Assembly: GCA_944392185.1 (NCBI GenBank)
Contig: CALXVW010000046.1
Location: 1-29,771, forward strand
DNA from: an uncultured Alphaproteobacteria bacterium
GTDB lineage: Bacteria; Pseudomonadota; Alphaproteobacteria; RF32; CAG-239
DNA: 29,771 nt
Direction of reading: 5' to 3'
Below the pieces are notes generated by a model that saw only the letters and a program-made list of their open reading frames with translations, was not told the DNA's origin and made no database searches. Below, piece after piece: positions 14,364-22,869 of this stretch. A program made the translations under genes and the position numbers. Numbering within the stretch: the first letter of the stretch is position 1; the number at the start of each line of letters is the position of its first letter.

Positions 14364-14398
14364 CAATATTGAAATTATTACTATTGCCAATTATTTAA
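14364..14398 (+). promoter_or_regulatory. Possible regulated promoter of the RND efflux operon
   Basis: GCAATA (14364-14369) and TATTGC (14383-14388) form a perfect inverted repeat, 25 bp end to end. This resembles the size of TetR-type operators. It overlaps a possible promoter, TTGAAA (14370-14375), a 17-bp spacer and a weak TATTTA (14393-14398). No regulator gene is adjacent, so this is only a candidate. Confidence 0.3.
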
Positions 14399-14426
14399 AA
14401 TTACAACTTAGATAAGAGGAGAAAAA

Positions 14427-15554
14427 ATGTTGTCTCGGGTACGATATATCTTTGCTGTTTTATTGTTGGTGTTTGAAGTTTGTTTGGCTCCAGCATCTTC
14501 TTTGGCTGCACCTGTGCAAAAGCAAAGAGAACTAACTCTAAATGTTATTCCGATAGAGCCGCAAGATGTCACCATAACCTCGACTTATGTCGGCTATGTA
14601 ACACCGATAAAATCGGTTGATTTAGTGCCAAATGTCAGCGGCTATATAGAAGATGTGTTTGTGCAAGGCGGCCAAGGTGTCAAGACAGGAGATAACTTGG
14701 TTTTGATAGACCAGCGTGAATATAAGGCAGTACTAGATGCCGCCATTGCCGCCACCACGCAGGCTCAGGCCAACTTTAACAATGCCAAAGTTTATTACGA
14801 AAGAATAAAAAAAGCAGGCAAAAAAGCCATCTCTCAAACCGAGTTTGATAATGCCAAGGCTCAGTATTTGAGCGCCTTGGGTAACCTTGAGGAGGCCAAA
14901 GCCAACCAGGCCAAGGCTCAAGTGATTTACGACTACACCGTGCTGCAGTCATCAATCGACGGTGTTGTCGGCAACGTTGATTTAACCAAAGGAAATTATG
15001 TTGCTCCCGGCAGCGGCGCTTTGCTTTCCATTATTCAATATAACCCGATTCGGGTTGTCTTTTCAATCTCCGATAAAGAGTATTTAAATGAAATCGCCAA
15101 ACAAAACGGAGCACCTTTGTTTGCCGGTGATAAAATTACGCTCAAGCTCTCAAACGGCAATTTATACAAGCCTTTGGGCGAGTTTAAGTTTACCGATAAC
15201 AGTATTGATAAAACGACCGGATCTGTGGCCGTTTATGCAGATTTTGCCAACCCCAATCATGAGCTGATGGCCAATGCTTATGTAGATGTTTTGTTGGAAA
15301 AAAATGTTAAAGACGCGGTTTTGGTCAGACAAAATTATGTGGTCTTGGCTCCTGACGGAAACTACGTTTATACCGTCAAGGATAATCAGCTGTTGAAAAC
15401 GCCCGTGACCATATTAGATGAGCAAAACGGTAACTATGTCTTGGCCAACCGATTCGCCAAAGGGGAATATTTAGTAACAGACAAGGTCGGCAATGTCGGC
15501 AAAGACACCAAAGTCAAAATCAAGATAACCTCCGCAAACGGGGAGAAAAAATAA
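14427..15554 (+). CDS. RND efflux periplasmic adaptor (AcrA/MexA-type membrane fusion protein)
   Basis: This 375-residue protein has a signal peptide (about residues 1-27, ending SSLAA). It lacks a lipobox, so it is probably a soluble or otherwise anchored adaptor. It then has the lipoyl halves (NVSGYIEDVFVQGGQGVKTG and SSIDGVVGNVDLTKGNYVAP) around an alpha-helical hairpin (about 95-165), followed by beta-barrel and membrane-proximal domains (about 200-365). The adaptor joins the inner-membrane pump to the outer-membrane channel. AGAGGAG before the ATG supports the start. Its stop overlaps the start of the pump gene by one base (TAATG), which implies translational coupling. Confidence 0.92.
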   Translation: MLSRVRYIFAVLLLVFEVCLAPASSLAAPVQKQRELTLNVIPIEPQDVTITSTYVGYVTPIKSVDLVPNVSGYIEDVFVQGGQGVKTGDNLVLIDQREYKAVLDAAIAATTQAQANFNNAKVYYERIKKAGKKAISQTEFDNAKAQYLSALGNLEEAKANQAKAQVIYDYTVLQSSIDGVVGNVDLTKGNYVAPGSGALLSIIQYNPIRVVFSISDKEYLNEIAKQNGAPLFAGDKITLKLSNGNLYKPLGEFKFTDNSIDKTTGSVAVYADFANPNHELMANAYVDVLLEKNVKDAVLVRQNYVVLAPDGNYVYTVKDNQLLKTPVTILDEQNGNYVLANRFAKGEYLVTDKVGNVGKDTKVKIKITSANGEKK

Positions 15555-18500
15555 TGTTTTCCAAATATTTTATAGATAAGCCGCGTTTTGCCGGGGTTAT
15601 TTCGATTATAATGATTTTGTTGGGGTTGTTAGCAATCGTGGTATTGCCGATTTCTCAATATCCGCAAATTACGCCGCCGCAAATTGTAGTCAAGGCTACA
15701 TATCCGGGAGCCAATGCCGAGGTTTTGGTAGATACGGTTGCCATTCCGATAGAAAACCAGATTAACGGTATTGAGGATATGCTTTATATGTCTTCCACTT
15801 CAGATGATACCGGCAGCTATAATCTGACCATTACCTTTAATGTCGGCACAGACCCGGACATTGCTCAGGTAAAAGTTCAGAATCGTCTGCAACAGGTTTC
15901 TTCTCAATTACCGGATATCGTTAATCAAGAAGGGCTTGAGGTCACGACTCAAATGTCCAACATATTGGGTATGTTGGTTCTGCGCTCGCCGCACAATACT
16001 TATAACGACTTATATTTAAGCAATTTTGCCTATACTAACATTCAAAATCCTCTGGCGCGCATAGAAGGTATTGGCGATGTCTCAATTTATGGCCCGCAAT
16101 ATTCCATGCGAATATGGCTAAATCCAGATAAGCTGACATCACTTGGCCTAGACAGCACCGATGTCGTCAATGCCATCTCCTCACAAAACGTGCAAGCCTC
16201 TATAGGTTCCATCGGCTCGGCCCCCAGCACCAATAACACGGCAGTGGTTTTGTCTTTAACAGCCAAAGGCCTTCTCAACAAGGTTGAGGACTTCAAAAAT
16301 ATTATTATTACCACCTCAGCAAACGGCGGTATTGTTAGGATAAAAGATGTCGCCAGAGTGGAACTCGGAGCCGATACTTACCAGATGAACGCACGCTTTG
16401 ATGATGCGCCTTCGGTTATCATCGGTTTGAGCCAAACGCCAGGTTCAAACTCCCTAGACATTATGGACAACGTGAGAGAAGAAATCAGCAAACTGAGCAA
16501 AACTTTCCCCGATGATATGGAATTTAGGGTAGCCTACGATTCTACGGAATATGTTCGCTCTTCCATTCAAAGCATTATAGAAACTTTAGGTATCACGTTT
16601 TCGCTGGTGGTGCTGGTGACTTATGTGTTCTTGCAAAAGATTCGCACCACGATTATCCCGCTTATCACCATTCCGGTATCACTGGTGGCAACCTTTGCGG
16701 TTATATATGTTTTAGGTTTTGATATAAATATTTTGACACTGTTTGCCATGATATTGGCCATTGGCCTGGTGGTGGATGACGCCATCATAGTGGTAGAAAG
16801 AGTAGAATATCTGATGGCTTTTGAGAAGCTAGATGCCAAGTCGGCGGCGGAAAAGGCAATGCAACAAATAGGTAGCGCCATTGTTGCCACCACATTTGTG
16901 CTGCTTTCGATTTTTATTCCGGTCGGATTAATGGCCGGCATCACCGGCAAGATATATCAGCAATTTGCCGTCACCATAGCTACGGCGGTAGTTTTTTCAG
17001 CCTTCAATGCCTTGACCTTGTCTCCGGCGCTGTGTTCCATATTTTTAAGCGGAGATAAACAAGAAACTCCACATGGATTTTTCAAATGGTTTAACGACAC
17101 GATAGATTTTTTCAAAGAAAAATATTTGAAAGTAGTAGGCTATTTTTCATCATACCTAAAAATCACGGTTTTGACGGTTTTGGGAGTTCTTGTTTTGGTT
17201 GGAATAGGTTTTAAGTTCACCGCCACATCATTTTTGCCAGAAGAAGATCAGGGAATAGTTTTTGCCAATATCCAGTTAGATGAAACCGCCACCATTAATC
17301 AGACCAACGAGCTGGTATCAAAAATTTCAAAACAAGCATTGGAGATGGATGGTGTCACCTATTTTATCTCGGTTGCCGGCTATTCGTTGTTGGGTGGCGG
17401 CGGAGAAAACGTTGCTTTGGGCGTTATCGGCTTGGCGCCCTGGTCGGAGCGGACCTCAAAAGCCTTGTCCATTGAGGGCATTACCGCAAGCCTAATGGAA
17501 AAATTTGCCTCAACTCAAGGCGCGCAGGTTAATTTCTTTGCTCCGCCGGCCATTCCCGGTATCGGCCAAAGCAATGGTTTGTCTTTAGAGTTGCTGGCCA
17601 CCAACGGCAACGCCACTCCCTCAGAACTTTTTGGTTGGATGGAGAAATTTTTATTAGGCTTAAATGAATCTAAAAATTTATCTTATGCTTTCAGTACCTT
17701 TACGGCAGATACCCCGCATATTTATTTGGATGTAGACAGAACCAAACTTGAAAGCTACAAAATTCCGGTTGCCAATTTGTTTGAGGCTCTTTCCAATAAT
17801 TTGGGCTCACGCTATGTCAATAACATCACCTTGAGCGGGCAGGTCAACAAGGTCATTGTGCAGGCAGATTTTCCGTTCCGCCGCAACATAGAAGATGTGC
17901 AAAATTTATATGTGCGCTCAAGCGATAATAAGCTGATAAGGGTCAAAAGCTTTGCCGATGTCAGCACAACACTGTCGCCGAAAATTATCTATCGCTACAA
18001 TCAGTATACGGCAGCCGCCATTACCGCTCAAGCCTCAGCCGCAGTCAGTACCGGTACGGCCATCAATACGGTTAAGAGTATAGCCGCATCATTATTACCG
18101 GAAGATTTTCAAGTCGCTTGGACAGGGTTAAGCCTGCAAGAGGTGGAAGCCGCAGGGCTAGCGACGATATTGATCACTTTGGCGCTGATTTTCTGCTACC
18201 TCTTTTTGGTTGCATTGTATGAAAGCTGGATGCTGGCGTTTTCGGTTATGTTTTCAACCGTTTTTGCCATTTTAGGAGCACTGATAGGTTTGCATCTGAT
18301 GGGACAACCCTTGAGTATTTATGCTCAACTTGGTTTGATTATGCTGATAGGCTTGGCAGCCAAAAACGCGATTTTGATTGTGGAGTTTACCAAAGCATAT
18401 CGGGAGCAAGGCGATTCGATTCTTGAGGCTTCAAAAAAAGGAGCCGGAGAAAGGTTCAGAGCCGTTTTGATGACAGCCTTAACCTTTATTTTGGGAGTGT

Positions 18501-18694
18501 TCCCGATGATTGTGGCCACCGGTGCCGGTGCCTCAAGCCAAATAGCAATAGGTACTTCTGTGTTTTTTGGGATGATAGCGGCCACCTTTATCGGCATCAT
18601 TTTTATTCCGGCTCTGTTTGCGGTGTTTGAAAGCATCAAAGAGTGGTCGGGAAATAGAAAGAAGGCATCAAAGGAGATCAGAAATGATAAATAG
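15554..18694 (+). CDS. RND-family multidrug efflux pump (AcrB/MexB-type, HAE1)
   Basis: This 1046-residue inner-membrane transporter is the usual length for the HAE1 family, with twelve membrane segments and two large periplasmic loops. The proton-relay aspartates are present as D408/D409 in AIGLVVDDAIIVVERVE, and the partner lysine is in GLAAKNAILIVEF. The N-terminus starts in the standard way (IDKPRFAGVISIIMILLGLL, then LPISQYPQITPPQIVVKATY). The pump exports hydrophobic or amphiphilic compounds using the proton gradient, and the substrates cannot be predicted from sequence. It overlaps the adaptor gene by one base and the channel gene by 11 bases. All three parts of the pump are therefore coupled in one operon. 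Confidence 0.95.
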   Translation: MFSKYFIDKPRFAGVISIIMILLGLLAIVVLPISQYPQITPPQIVVKATYPGANAEVLVDTVAIPIENQINGIEDMLYMSSTSDDTGSYNLTITFNVGTDPDIAQVKVQNRLQQVSSQLPDIVNQEGLEVTTQMSNILGMLVLRSPHNTYNDLYLSNFAYTNIQNPLARIEGIGDVSIYGPQYSMRIWLNPDKLTSLGLDSTDVVNAISSQNVQASIGSIGSAPSTNNTAVVLSLTAKGLLNKVEDFKNIIITTSANGGIVRIKDVARVELGADTYQMNARFDDAPSVIIGLSQTPGSNSLDIMDNVREEISKLSKTFPDDMEFRVAYDSTEYVRSSIQSIIETLGITFSLVVLVTYVFLQKIRTTIIPLITIPVSLVATFAVIYVLGFDINILTLFAMILAIGLVVDDAIIVVERVEYLMAFEKLDAKSAAEKAMQQIGSAIVATTFVLLSIFIPVGLMAGITGKIYQQFAVTIATAVVFSAFNALTLSPALCSIFLSGDKQETPHGFFKWFNDTIDFFKEKYLKVVGYFSSYLKITVLTVLGVLVLVGIGFKFTATSFLPEEDQGIVFANIQLDETATINQTNELVSKISKQALEMDGVTYFISVAGYSLLGGGGENVALGVIGLAPWSERTSKALSIEGITASLMEKFASTQGAQVNFFAPPAIPGIGQSNGLSLELLATNGNATPSELFGWMEKFLLGLNESKNLSYAFSTFTADTPHIYLDVDRTKLESYKIPVANLFEALSNNLGSRYVNNITLSGQVNKVIVQADFPFRRNIEDVQNLYVRSSDNKLIRVKSFADVSTTLSPKIIYRYNQYTAAAITAQASAAVSTGTAINTVKSIAASLLPEDFQVAWTGLSLQEVEAAGLATILITLALIFCYLFLVALYESWMLAFSVMFSTVFAILGALIGLHLMGQPLSIYAQLGLIMLIGLAAKNAILIVEFTKAYREQGDSILEASKKGAGERFRAVLMTALTFILGVFPMIVATGAGASSQIAIGTSVFFGMIAATFIGIIFIPALFAVFESIKEWSGNRKKASKEIRNDK

Positions 18695-20147
18695 ATATGT
18701 AGGCCTGTCTTTGAGCGTGTTGTTAGCCTCTTCTTGTGCGGTCGGCCCGGACTACAAACAGCCGGAGTTTTTCTCAGACAAAGACATCGCTGCCAGCCTC
18801 AAATTAAGCAATAAAACAACGGAAATAAAGCAAGATTGGTATAAGGAATTTAATGATCCGATATTAAATAAACTGGTGGAACAGGGCTTAACGGAAAGCC
18901 CGACAATTTCAGCCGCAATAGAGAATTTGCGCCAGGCTAGGCAAAGCCTGAAGATCACTGCCGTTCAAAATCTGCCGACAATAGATGCCGATGGCAGTTA
19001 TCATTATGTGAAAGACAGCATTAACTATGGTGTTCCGATTTCAACCGATTACTATCAATTGGGCTTAGATGCCAGCTGGGAAATAGATATTTGGGGCGGA
19101 GGCCGCCGCCAGACCGAGAGTGCAAGGGCTTTGGCACAGGCAGCCGCAGCCAATTTGGACAATGTTCGCTTAAGTCTAATGGCAGAGATTGCCTCTGATT
19201 ATGTCAATCTTCGCCAAGCACAAGAGCAGTTGAGGATTGCAAAGAAAAATTTGGAAATACAGCAATCAATTTATGATTTGACCAAAGAAAAATATGATGT
19301 TGGTTTAACCGATGATATCAGCTTAAAACAAGCGGAATATTTACAGGAAACAACCAAAGAGCAAGTGCCGCAGCTGGAAACGGAAGTAGATGCTTACCAA
19401 AATGCATTGGCAATTTTGACCGGGCAGCTTCCGGGAAGTTTAAACAGCGAGCTGGAAAGCAAAGAAAATAATCTTATAAGCCGCCGATTTGATTATAACT
19501 TGGAACGGTTGTATTCTTTACCTGTCAGCGTAATACGCAATCGTCCTGATGTCAGAGAGGCCGAAAATCAGCTGATAGCACAAAATGCCAAAATCGGCCA
19601 GGCGATAGCGGAATTGTTTCCGACAATTAATTTGAGCGGTTTTGTCGGTTACCAATCTCAAAAAATATCAAATCTGGTAAGTTCAAAAAGTGATACACAT
19701 AGCTATTCTCCGGCCATAAGCATGCCTTTGTTTCATTGGGGAGCTCTGGTAAATAATGTCGAGTTACAAAAGTCCATGACCAAAGAGCAAGAAGCCATGT
19801 ATAAATCGAGCATTTTGAATGCGGCGGAAGAAATCAGAAATTCGGTTGTAAGTTTACAAAAAGAATACGAGCGCAACCAAAGTGCAGTATTATCGGAAAA
19901 AGCGCAACAAGAGGTCTCAAAGCTGACCTTAGATAAGTATGAGCAAGGGTTGATAGAATTCAGTGAGGTTTTAAGCAACCAACAAAACTTGCTTGATTCG
20001 CAAAACAGCCTTATCTCAAGCAATGCAAATATTTATAAAGATATAATAGCGTTTTATAAAGCCGTCGGCGGTGGCTATAGCCCTAGTAATAATCAGGTAT
20101 CCCAAAAGGTTGCTGGAGATGTGGGCGACGAGCTTTGTAAAGATTGA
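18684..20147 (+). CDS. NodT-type outer-membrane efflux channel lipoprotein (TolC superfamily)
   Basis: This 487-residue protein has a lipobox LASSC (C18) followed by AVGPDYKQPE, the standard start of NodT-type channels. Two outer-membrane efflux domains follow, with the paired motifs LGLDASWEIDIWGGGRRQTE and PVSVIRNRPDVREAENQLIA. It forms the trimeric exit duct for the RND pump. The start at 18684 is chosen because AAGGAG lies at 18671-18676 and the product then has a proper lipoprotein signal. The longer frame from 18618 does not. The gene overlaps the pump gene by 11 bases. The family normally ends close to ALGGGW. Here a further 21 residues follow AVGGGY, and that tail overlaps the minus-strand lipoprotein gene by 65 bp. 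Confidence 0.92.
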   Translation: MINRYVGLSLSVLLASSCAVGPDYKQPEFFSDKDIAASLKLSNKTTEIKQDWYKEFNDPILNKLVEQGLTESPTISAAIENLRQARQSLKITAVQNLPTIDADGSYHYVKDSINYGVPISTDYYQLGLDASWEIDIWGGGRRQTESARALAQAAAANLDNVRLSLMAEIASDYVNLRQAQEQLRIAKKNLEIQQSIYDLTKEKYDVGLTDDISLKQAEYLQETTKEQVPQLETEVDAYQNALAILTGQLPGSLNSELESKENNLISRRFDYNLERLYSLPVSVIRNRPDVREAENQLIAQNAKIGQAIAELFPTINLSGFVGYQSQKISNLVSSKSDTHSYSPAISMPLFHWGALVNNVELQKSMTKEQEAMYKSSILNAAEEIRNSVVSLQKEYERNQSAVLSEKAQQEVSKLTLDKYEQGLIEFSEVLSNQQNLLDSQNSLISSNANIYKDIIAFYKAVGGGYSPSNNQVSQKVAGDVGDELCKD

Positions 20148-20550
20148 TGTTGGTAATTTCGGGAATATCATGCTCTCTGGGCCAATATCCCTTAGATTTC
20201 ATGCATTTGCTGTAGTTTTTAGGGCTTATGTCGTCATCATCATAACGAGAATTAACAATCAAAGGTTGGGCGCCGGCGTAAGGCACATAAGTTGCCCAAA
20301 TACCTTTATCCGAGTGCCAATCGGCTCTGGTGTTTAATTTTGTTTCCTCAGAATAAAACCAAGTTCTGAAATCCGGCATTAACTTGAATTCTTTGGCAGC
20401 CATAAGACATTCAGCATGATCTCTGGAGAATTTTTCTACACCGGTATGGAGTTTTTCCCAGTGGTAGACAACTTGTCCGCTTCCCTTAGACAAATAAGTG
20501 CAAGAGCAAAGTGCTAGAGTAAAAGTTAAAAGAGCAATTTTCTTATTCAT
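20083..20550 (-). CDS. Small predicted lipoprotein, function unknown
   Basis: This 155-residue protein has the signal MNKKIALLTFTLALCSC (lipobox ALCSC, C17 preceded by C15). The body has the pattern HAECLMAAKEF and KCMKSKGYWP. The spaced C...CM..KGY arrangement is seen in several small alphaproteobacterial envelope lipoproteins, where the two cysteines may form a disulphide. I do not recognise a characterised family. It starts 11 bp after fzlA on the same strand and is probably co-transcribed with it. Its last 65 bp run antisense through the 3' end of the efflux channel gene. No terminator is visible at its end. Confidence 0.78.
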   Translation of the reverse strand: MNKKIALLTFTLALCSCTYLSKGSGQVVYHWEKLHTGVEKFSRDHAECLMAAKEFKLMPDFRTWFYSEETKLNTRADWHSDKGIWATYVPYAGAQPLIVNSRYDDDDISPKNYSKCMKSKGYWPREHDIPEITNINLYKARRPHLQQPFGIPDYY

Positions 20551-20561
20551 AAAAGCAGCCT

Positions 20562-21227
20562 CTAAAAATCCAAATTTGTATAATGTTTAGCCGGCAAAAT
20601 ACCTCTGATATTATCTTTTAAGATATCCTTAAAAGCTGGTCTGGATTTCATTTTAGAATACCATAATTTTGCGGTTTTAAATTCATCCCAAGGCACAGAT
20701 CCCAGATAGTCGATAATAGAAAGCTCCGCCGCAGCAGACAAATCAGCCAAAGAAACAGTGTCAGCAGCCAAATATTGGCGTCGATCTAAAAGCCATTCAA
20801 TATATTCAAGATGGTACATTAGATTGTTAAGGCCCATTTTGAGAATTTTTGAATCGGGAGCAAGGCCGTTTGCAAAACGTTTATGCACTTTTTCATAAAC
20901 AATATTGCGATATACTTCTCTAAAAAATTTATTATCAAACCAATCAACCAATCGTCTGATTTCGGCTTTTTGTTTTGTATCGCCAAAAATCATCGGCACA
21001 TCGGGAGAAGCCTCTTCCAGATATTCGCTGATAACATAATTTCCGGCAATGATATTTCCGTCACTTAAAAAAACAGGCAGTTCACCGGCGGGATTAAGTT
21101 TATAGACATCATCCGACATTTTCCAGGGCTCTTCTTCTCTCAAGATGAAGAGCATTTTTTTCTCAGCCATTTGTAGGCGAATTTTTCGCCCGGCGGGAGA
21201 TACGGGATGATGAATAAGCAAAACCAT
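20562..21227 (-). CDS. fzlA: FzlA, GST-like FtsZ-binding cell-division protein
   Basis: This 221-residue protein has a glutathione-S-transferase fold. The thioredoxin-like start is HHPVSPAGRKIRLQMAEKKM, the cis-proline loop is NPAGELPVF, and an all-helical half follows with the GST motif LAADTVSLADLSAAAELSII. Features that point to FzlA rather than an ordinary GST are REEEPWKM near residue 30, SIIDYLGSVPWDEF, and the conserved C-terminal ending HYTNLDF. In Caulobacter, FzlA binds FtsZ filaments and is needed for constriction. It acts in the cytoplasm and is not known as a detoxifying enzyme. GAAAGG before the ATG supports the start. A small lipoprotein gene follows after 11 bp and a solute-binding protein gene precedes it by 52 bp. 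Confidence 0.88.
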   Translation of the reverse strand: MVLLIHHPVSPAGRKIRLQMAEKKMLFILREEEPWKMSDDVYKLNPAGELPVFLSDGNIIAGNYVISEYLEEASPDVPMIFGDTKQKAEIRRLVDWFDNKFFREVYRNIVYEKVHKRFANGLAPDSKILKMGLNNLMYHLEYIEWLLDRRQYLAADTVSLADLSAAAELSIIDYLGSVPWDEFKTAKLWYSKMKSRPAFKDILKDNIRGILPAKHYTNLDF

Positions 21228-21279
21228 AACATTAACCTTTCAGTCAATCATAGTAAACAATTAGGCAGGTAAGGTCAAG

Positions 21280-22149
21280 CTAGTTCTGTTTGTTTTCAAG
21301 TCCAAAAGTTGGAGGAACGATACCTTGAGCATTAATTTCGGCTTCATTAACCAAGCGAATAAGGTTTTGTTTGAGAATTTCTTGATTTTTTGGATCTTCA
21401 AGATAGCGCGTCAGTTTTTGGCTAAGCATTTTTCTTTCTCTGGAAAGTTTTGAAACGCCGATGAACATTGGTACTTGCCACAAAGTTTGTTTTGCCACGC
21501 TGATTTGTTCTCTAAGGCCCAGTTTAGAGGCTTCTATTAAGCCATAATATTGGCTAATCAGAATATAATCAGCTTTTTTTGTAAACAGCCGTTCAAAAAG
21601 GTCATAGGAATTATCGACGGTTTCCAGCTTAAATTCTTTTAGTCGTTGTTCTACAAAATCGCTGTATGATTCCTTAGAAGTTCTGACCCCGTTAAGTTTT
21701 TTAAGATCATCAATAGACTTTACTTCATTGATTCGATTCGGGAGCATAAAGACAGTCACCGGATTAATAAGAGCCGCCGGATAGATTAATTCCAACCCTC
21801 TAAAAAGCTCAGTTTCATGGTAAGCGCCTAAAACGATATCAATGTTACCTTGCCTGACTTCTTGTACCTGAGCGGGAAAATTACGTTTAGAGAGTTCGTA
21901 CATAATTTTTAGGTTGTTTTCTTCTTTAATTGTATCAATCATCGGCTGAAAGACGGTAAAAAATTTACCGTAAAGTATTTCGTCAGGTCTTTCGGTATAA
22001 CCAAACGGGGCATAGTCTAAAAAGCCTGTAATTCTGACTTCTCTGACTTTTTTAGGATGTTTGTCTTCATAACGCACAAAAGCAGATCCTGCGGCGGTCC
22101 AAAGCAATGTTAAAGCAATCATCATAGAAAAAATAATCAGCTTTTTCAT
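21280..22149 (-). CDS. Type-3 extracellular solute-binding protein (SBP_bac_3-like)
   Basis: This 289-residue protein has a signal peptide (about residues 1-23) and then a family-3 solute-binding fold. Its first strand is ITGFLDYAPFGY, with VRQGNIDIVLGAYHETELF at the usual place for ligand and hinge contacts and the second lobe around KSIDDLKKLNGVRTSKES. Proteins of this family bind amino acids or other small polar ligands in the periplasm for an ABC transporter, or serve as sensor domains. No permease or ATPase gene is adjacent, so this is an orphan, and the ligand cannot be predicted. AAAGGA before the ATG supports the start. It may share a transcript with fzlA downstream. Confidence 0.8.
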   Translation of the reverse strand: MKKLIIFSMMIALTLLWTAAGSAFVRYEDKHPKKVREVRITGFLDYAPFGYTERPDEILYGKFFTVFQPMIDTIKEENNLKIMYELSKRNFPAQVQEVRQGNIDIVLGAYHETELFRGLELIYPAALINPVTVFMLPNRINEVKSIDDLKKLNGVRTSKESYSDFVEQRLKEFKLETVDNSYDLFERLFTKKADYILISQYYGLIEASKLGLREQISVAKQTLWQVPMFIGVSKLSRERKMLSQKLTRYLEDPKNQEILKQNLIRLVNEAEINAQGIVPPTFGLENKQN

Positions 22150-22181
22150 TGAAATATCCTTTAAATCTTTACTATTGAGTA

Positions 22182-22218
22182 ACTTTATTTTAATATAATA
22201 ATAAAGTAATTATGTTAA
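22182..22218 (-). promoter_or_regulatory. Promoter of the solute-binding protein gene overlapping an AT-rich palindrome
   Basis: On the minus strand, TTAACA (22213-22218), a 17-bp spacer and TATTAA (22190-22195) form a promoter-like pair. A perfect inverted repeat, ACTTTATT (22182-22189) and AATAAAGT (22200-22207), covers its -10 box and the spacer. It also covers a TATAAT at 22194-22199 that faces flaF. It could be an operator for both divergent genes. Confidence 0.4.
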
Positions 22219-22255
22219 AAAAACTTTTAAATTTGATAAAGGAAAAAATAAAAAA

Positions 22256-22636
22256 ATGGACCTCTCACAAACTTATGCGCAGGCCGAAGTTTCCGGGCTT
22301 AAACAATCAGAGCTTGAAAGCAGAGCTTTGATAAGAACGGCATCAGGGCTTAACATGATAAAAGAACATTGGGAAGAGAAGAGAGGTGAGCTGGAAGATG
22401 CATTAGAAAAAAATCGCAAACTATGGGCCATATTAGCCTCGGCAGTTAGGGAAGAAGATTGTCCCCAACCTCTTGAGATCAGAAGAAGTATCTTAAATTT
22501 GGCCATGTTTGTATTCCAAAGGACTGTGGACACAATAGCTTCACCGGAGCCTCACAAGCTTGATGCTCTGATCAGTATTAATTTAAATATAGCTAAAGGC
22601 TTATCAGGAGAAGGGGTAGATATCAAAAACCCTTAA
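22256..22636 (+). CDS. flaF: FlaF, flagellar biosynthesis regulator
   Basis: This 126-residue all-helical cytoplasmic protein begins MDLSQTYAQAEVSGLKQSEL. It carries the FlaF pattern around LEDALEKNRKLWAILASAVR and LEIRRSILNLAMFVFQRTVD, ending in DALISINLNIAKGLSG. FlaF is restricted to Alphaproteobacteria. It supports flagellin production or export, usually alongside FlbT. No flbT gene is adjacent here, and the flagellin and hook genes lie about 17 kb away on the same strand. AAAGGA lies upstream but further from the ATG than usual (about 13 bases). An A-rich leader fills the gap. Confidence 0.82.
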   Translation: MDLSQTYAQAEVSGLKQSELESRALIRTASGLNMIKEHWEEKRGELEDALEKNRKLWAILASAVREEDCPQPLEIRRSILNLAMFVFQRTVDTIASPEPHKLDALISINLNIAKGLSGEGVDIKNP

Positions 22637-22698
22637 AACCTGTAAAATAAAAAATCCTTTTTGAATATAAAAAATTTGAAAAGGATAAAAAAAAACTA

Positions 22699-22727
22699 TT
22701 GACTGGAAAGATTAAATATATTATCAC
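22699..22727 (+). promoter_or_regulatory. Possible promoter of tRNA-Leu
   Basis: TTGACT (22699-22704) is a good -35 box. At 17-bp spacing the -10 would be TATCAC (22722-22727). A better TATTAT (22719-22724) is only 14 bp away. Confidence 0.4.
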
Positions 22728-22741
22728 TTGACCCAGTCGAT

Positions 22742-22828
22742 GGGGGTATGGCGGAACTGGTAGACGCGCTAGACTCAAAATCTTGTGGGTTCACTCCCGT
22801 GTCAGTTCGAGTCTGACTACCCCTACCA
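22742..22828 (+). tRNA. tRNA-Leu (anticodon CAA)
   Basis: This is an 87-nt class II tRNA with a long variable arm. The acceptor stem is GGGGGTA/TACCCCT, with G1-U72 as a wobble pair. The D arm contains CTGGTAGACGC, the anticodon loop CTCAAAA gives CAA, the T arm is GTCAG-TTCGAGT-CTGAC, and CCA is encoded. The anticodon stem CTAGA/TCTTG has one U-U mismatch. It reads UUG codons. Confidence 0.95.
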
Positions 22829-22831
22829 AAT

Positions 22832-22863
22832 AAAAAAGCCCTGGCAATGTCCAAGGCTTTTTT
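22832..22863. terminator. Bidirectional terminator between tRNA-Leu and the DUF4186 gene
   Basis: AAAAAAGCC-C-TGG and CCA-A-GGCTTTTTT (22832-22863) pair with one mismatch and have A and T runs on the outer sides. Confidence 0.8.
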
Positions 22864-22869
22864 TAGTAT

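Noticed and set aside
22654..22686. Inverted repeat ATCCTTTT/AAAAGGAT after flaF as a terminator
   Set aside because: On the plus strand the stem is followed by A rather than T and has a 17-base loop. A T-run follows only on the minus strand, where no gene needs it.
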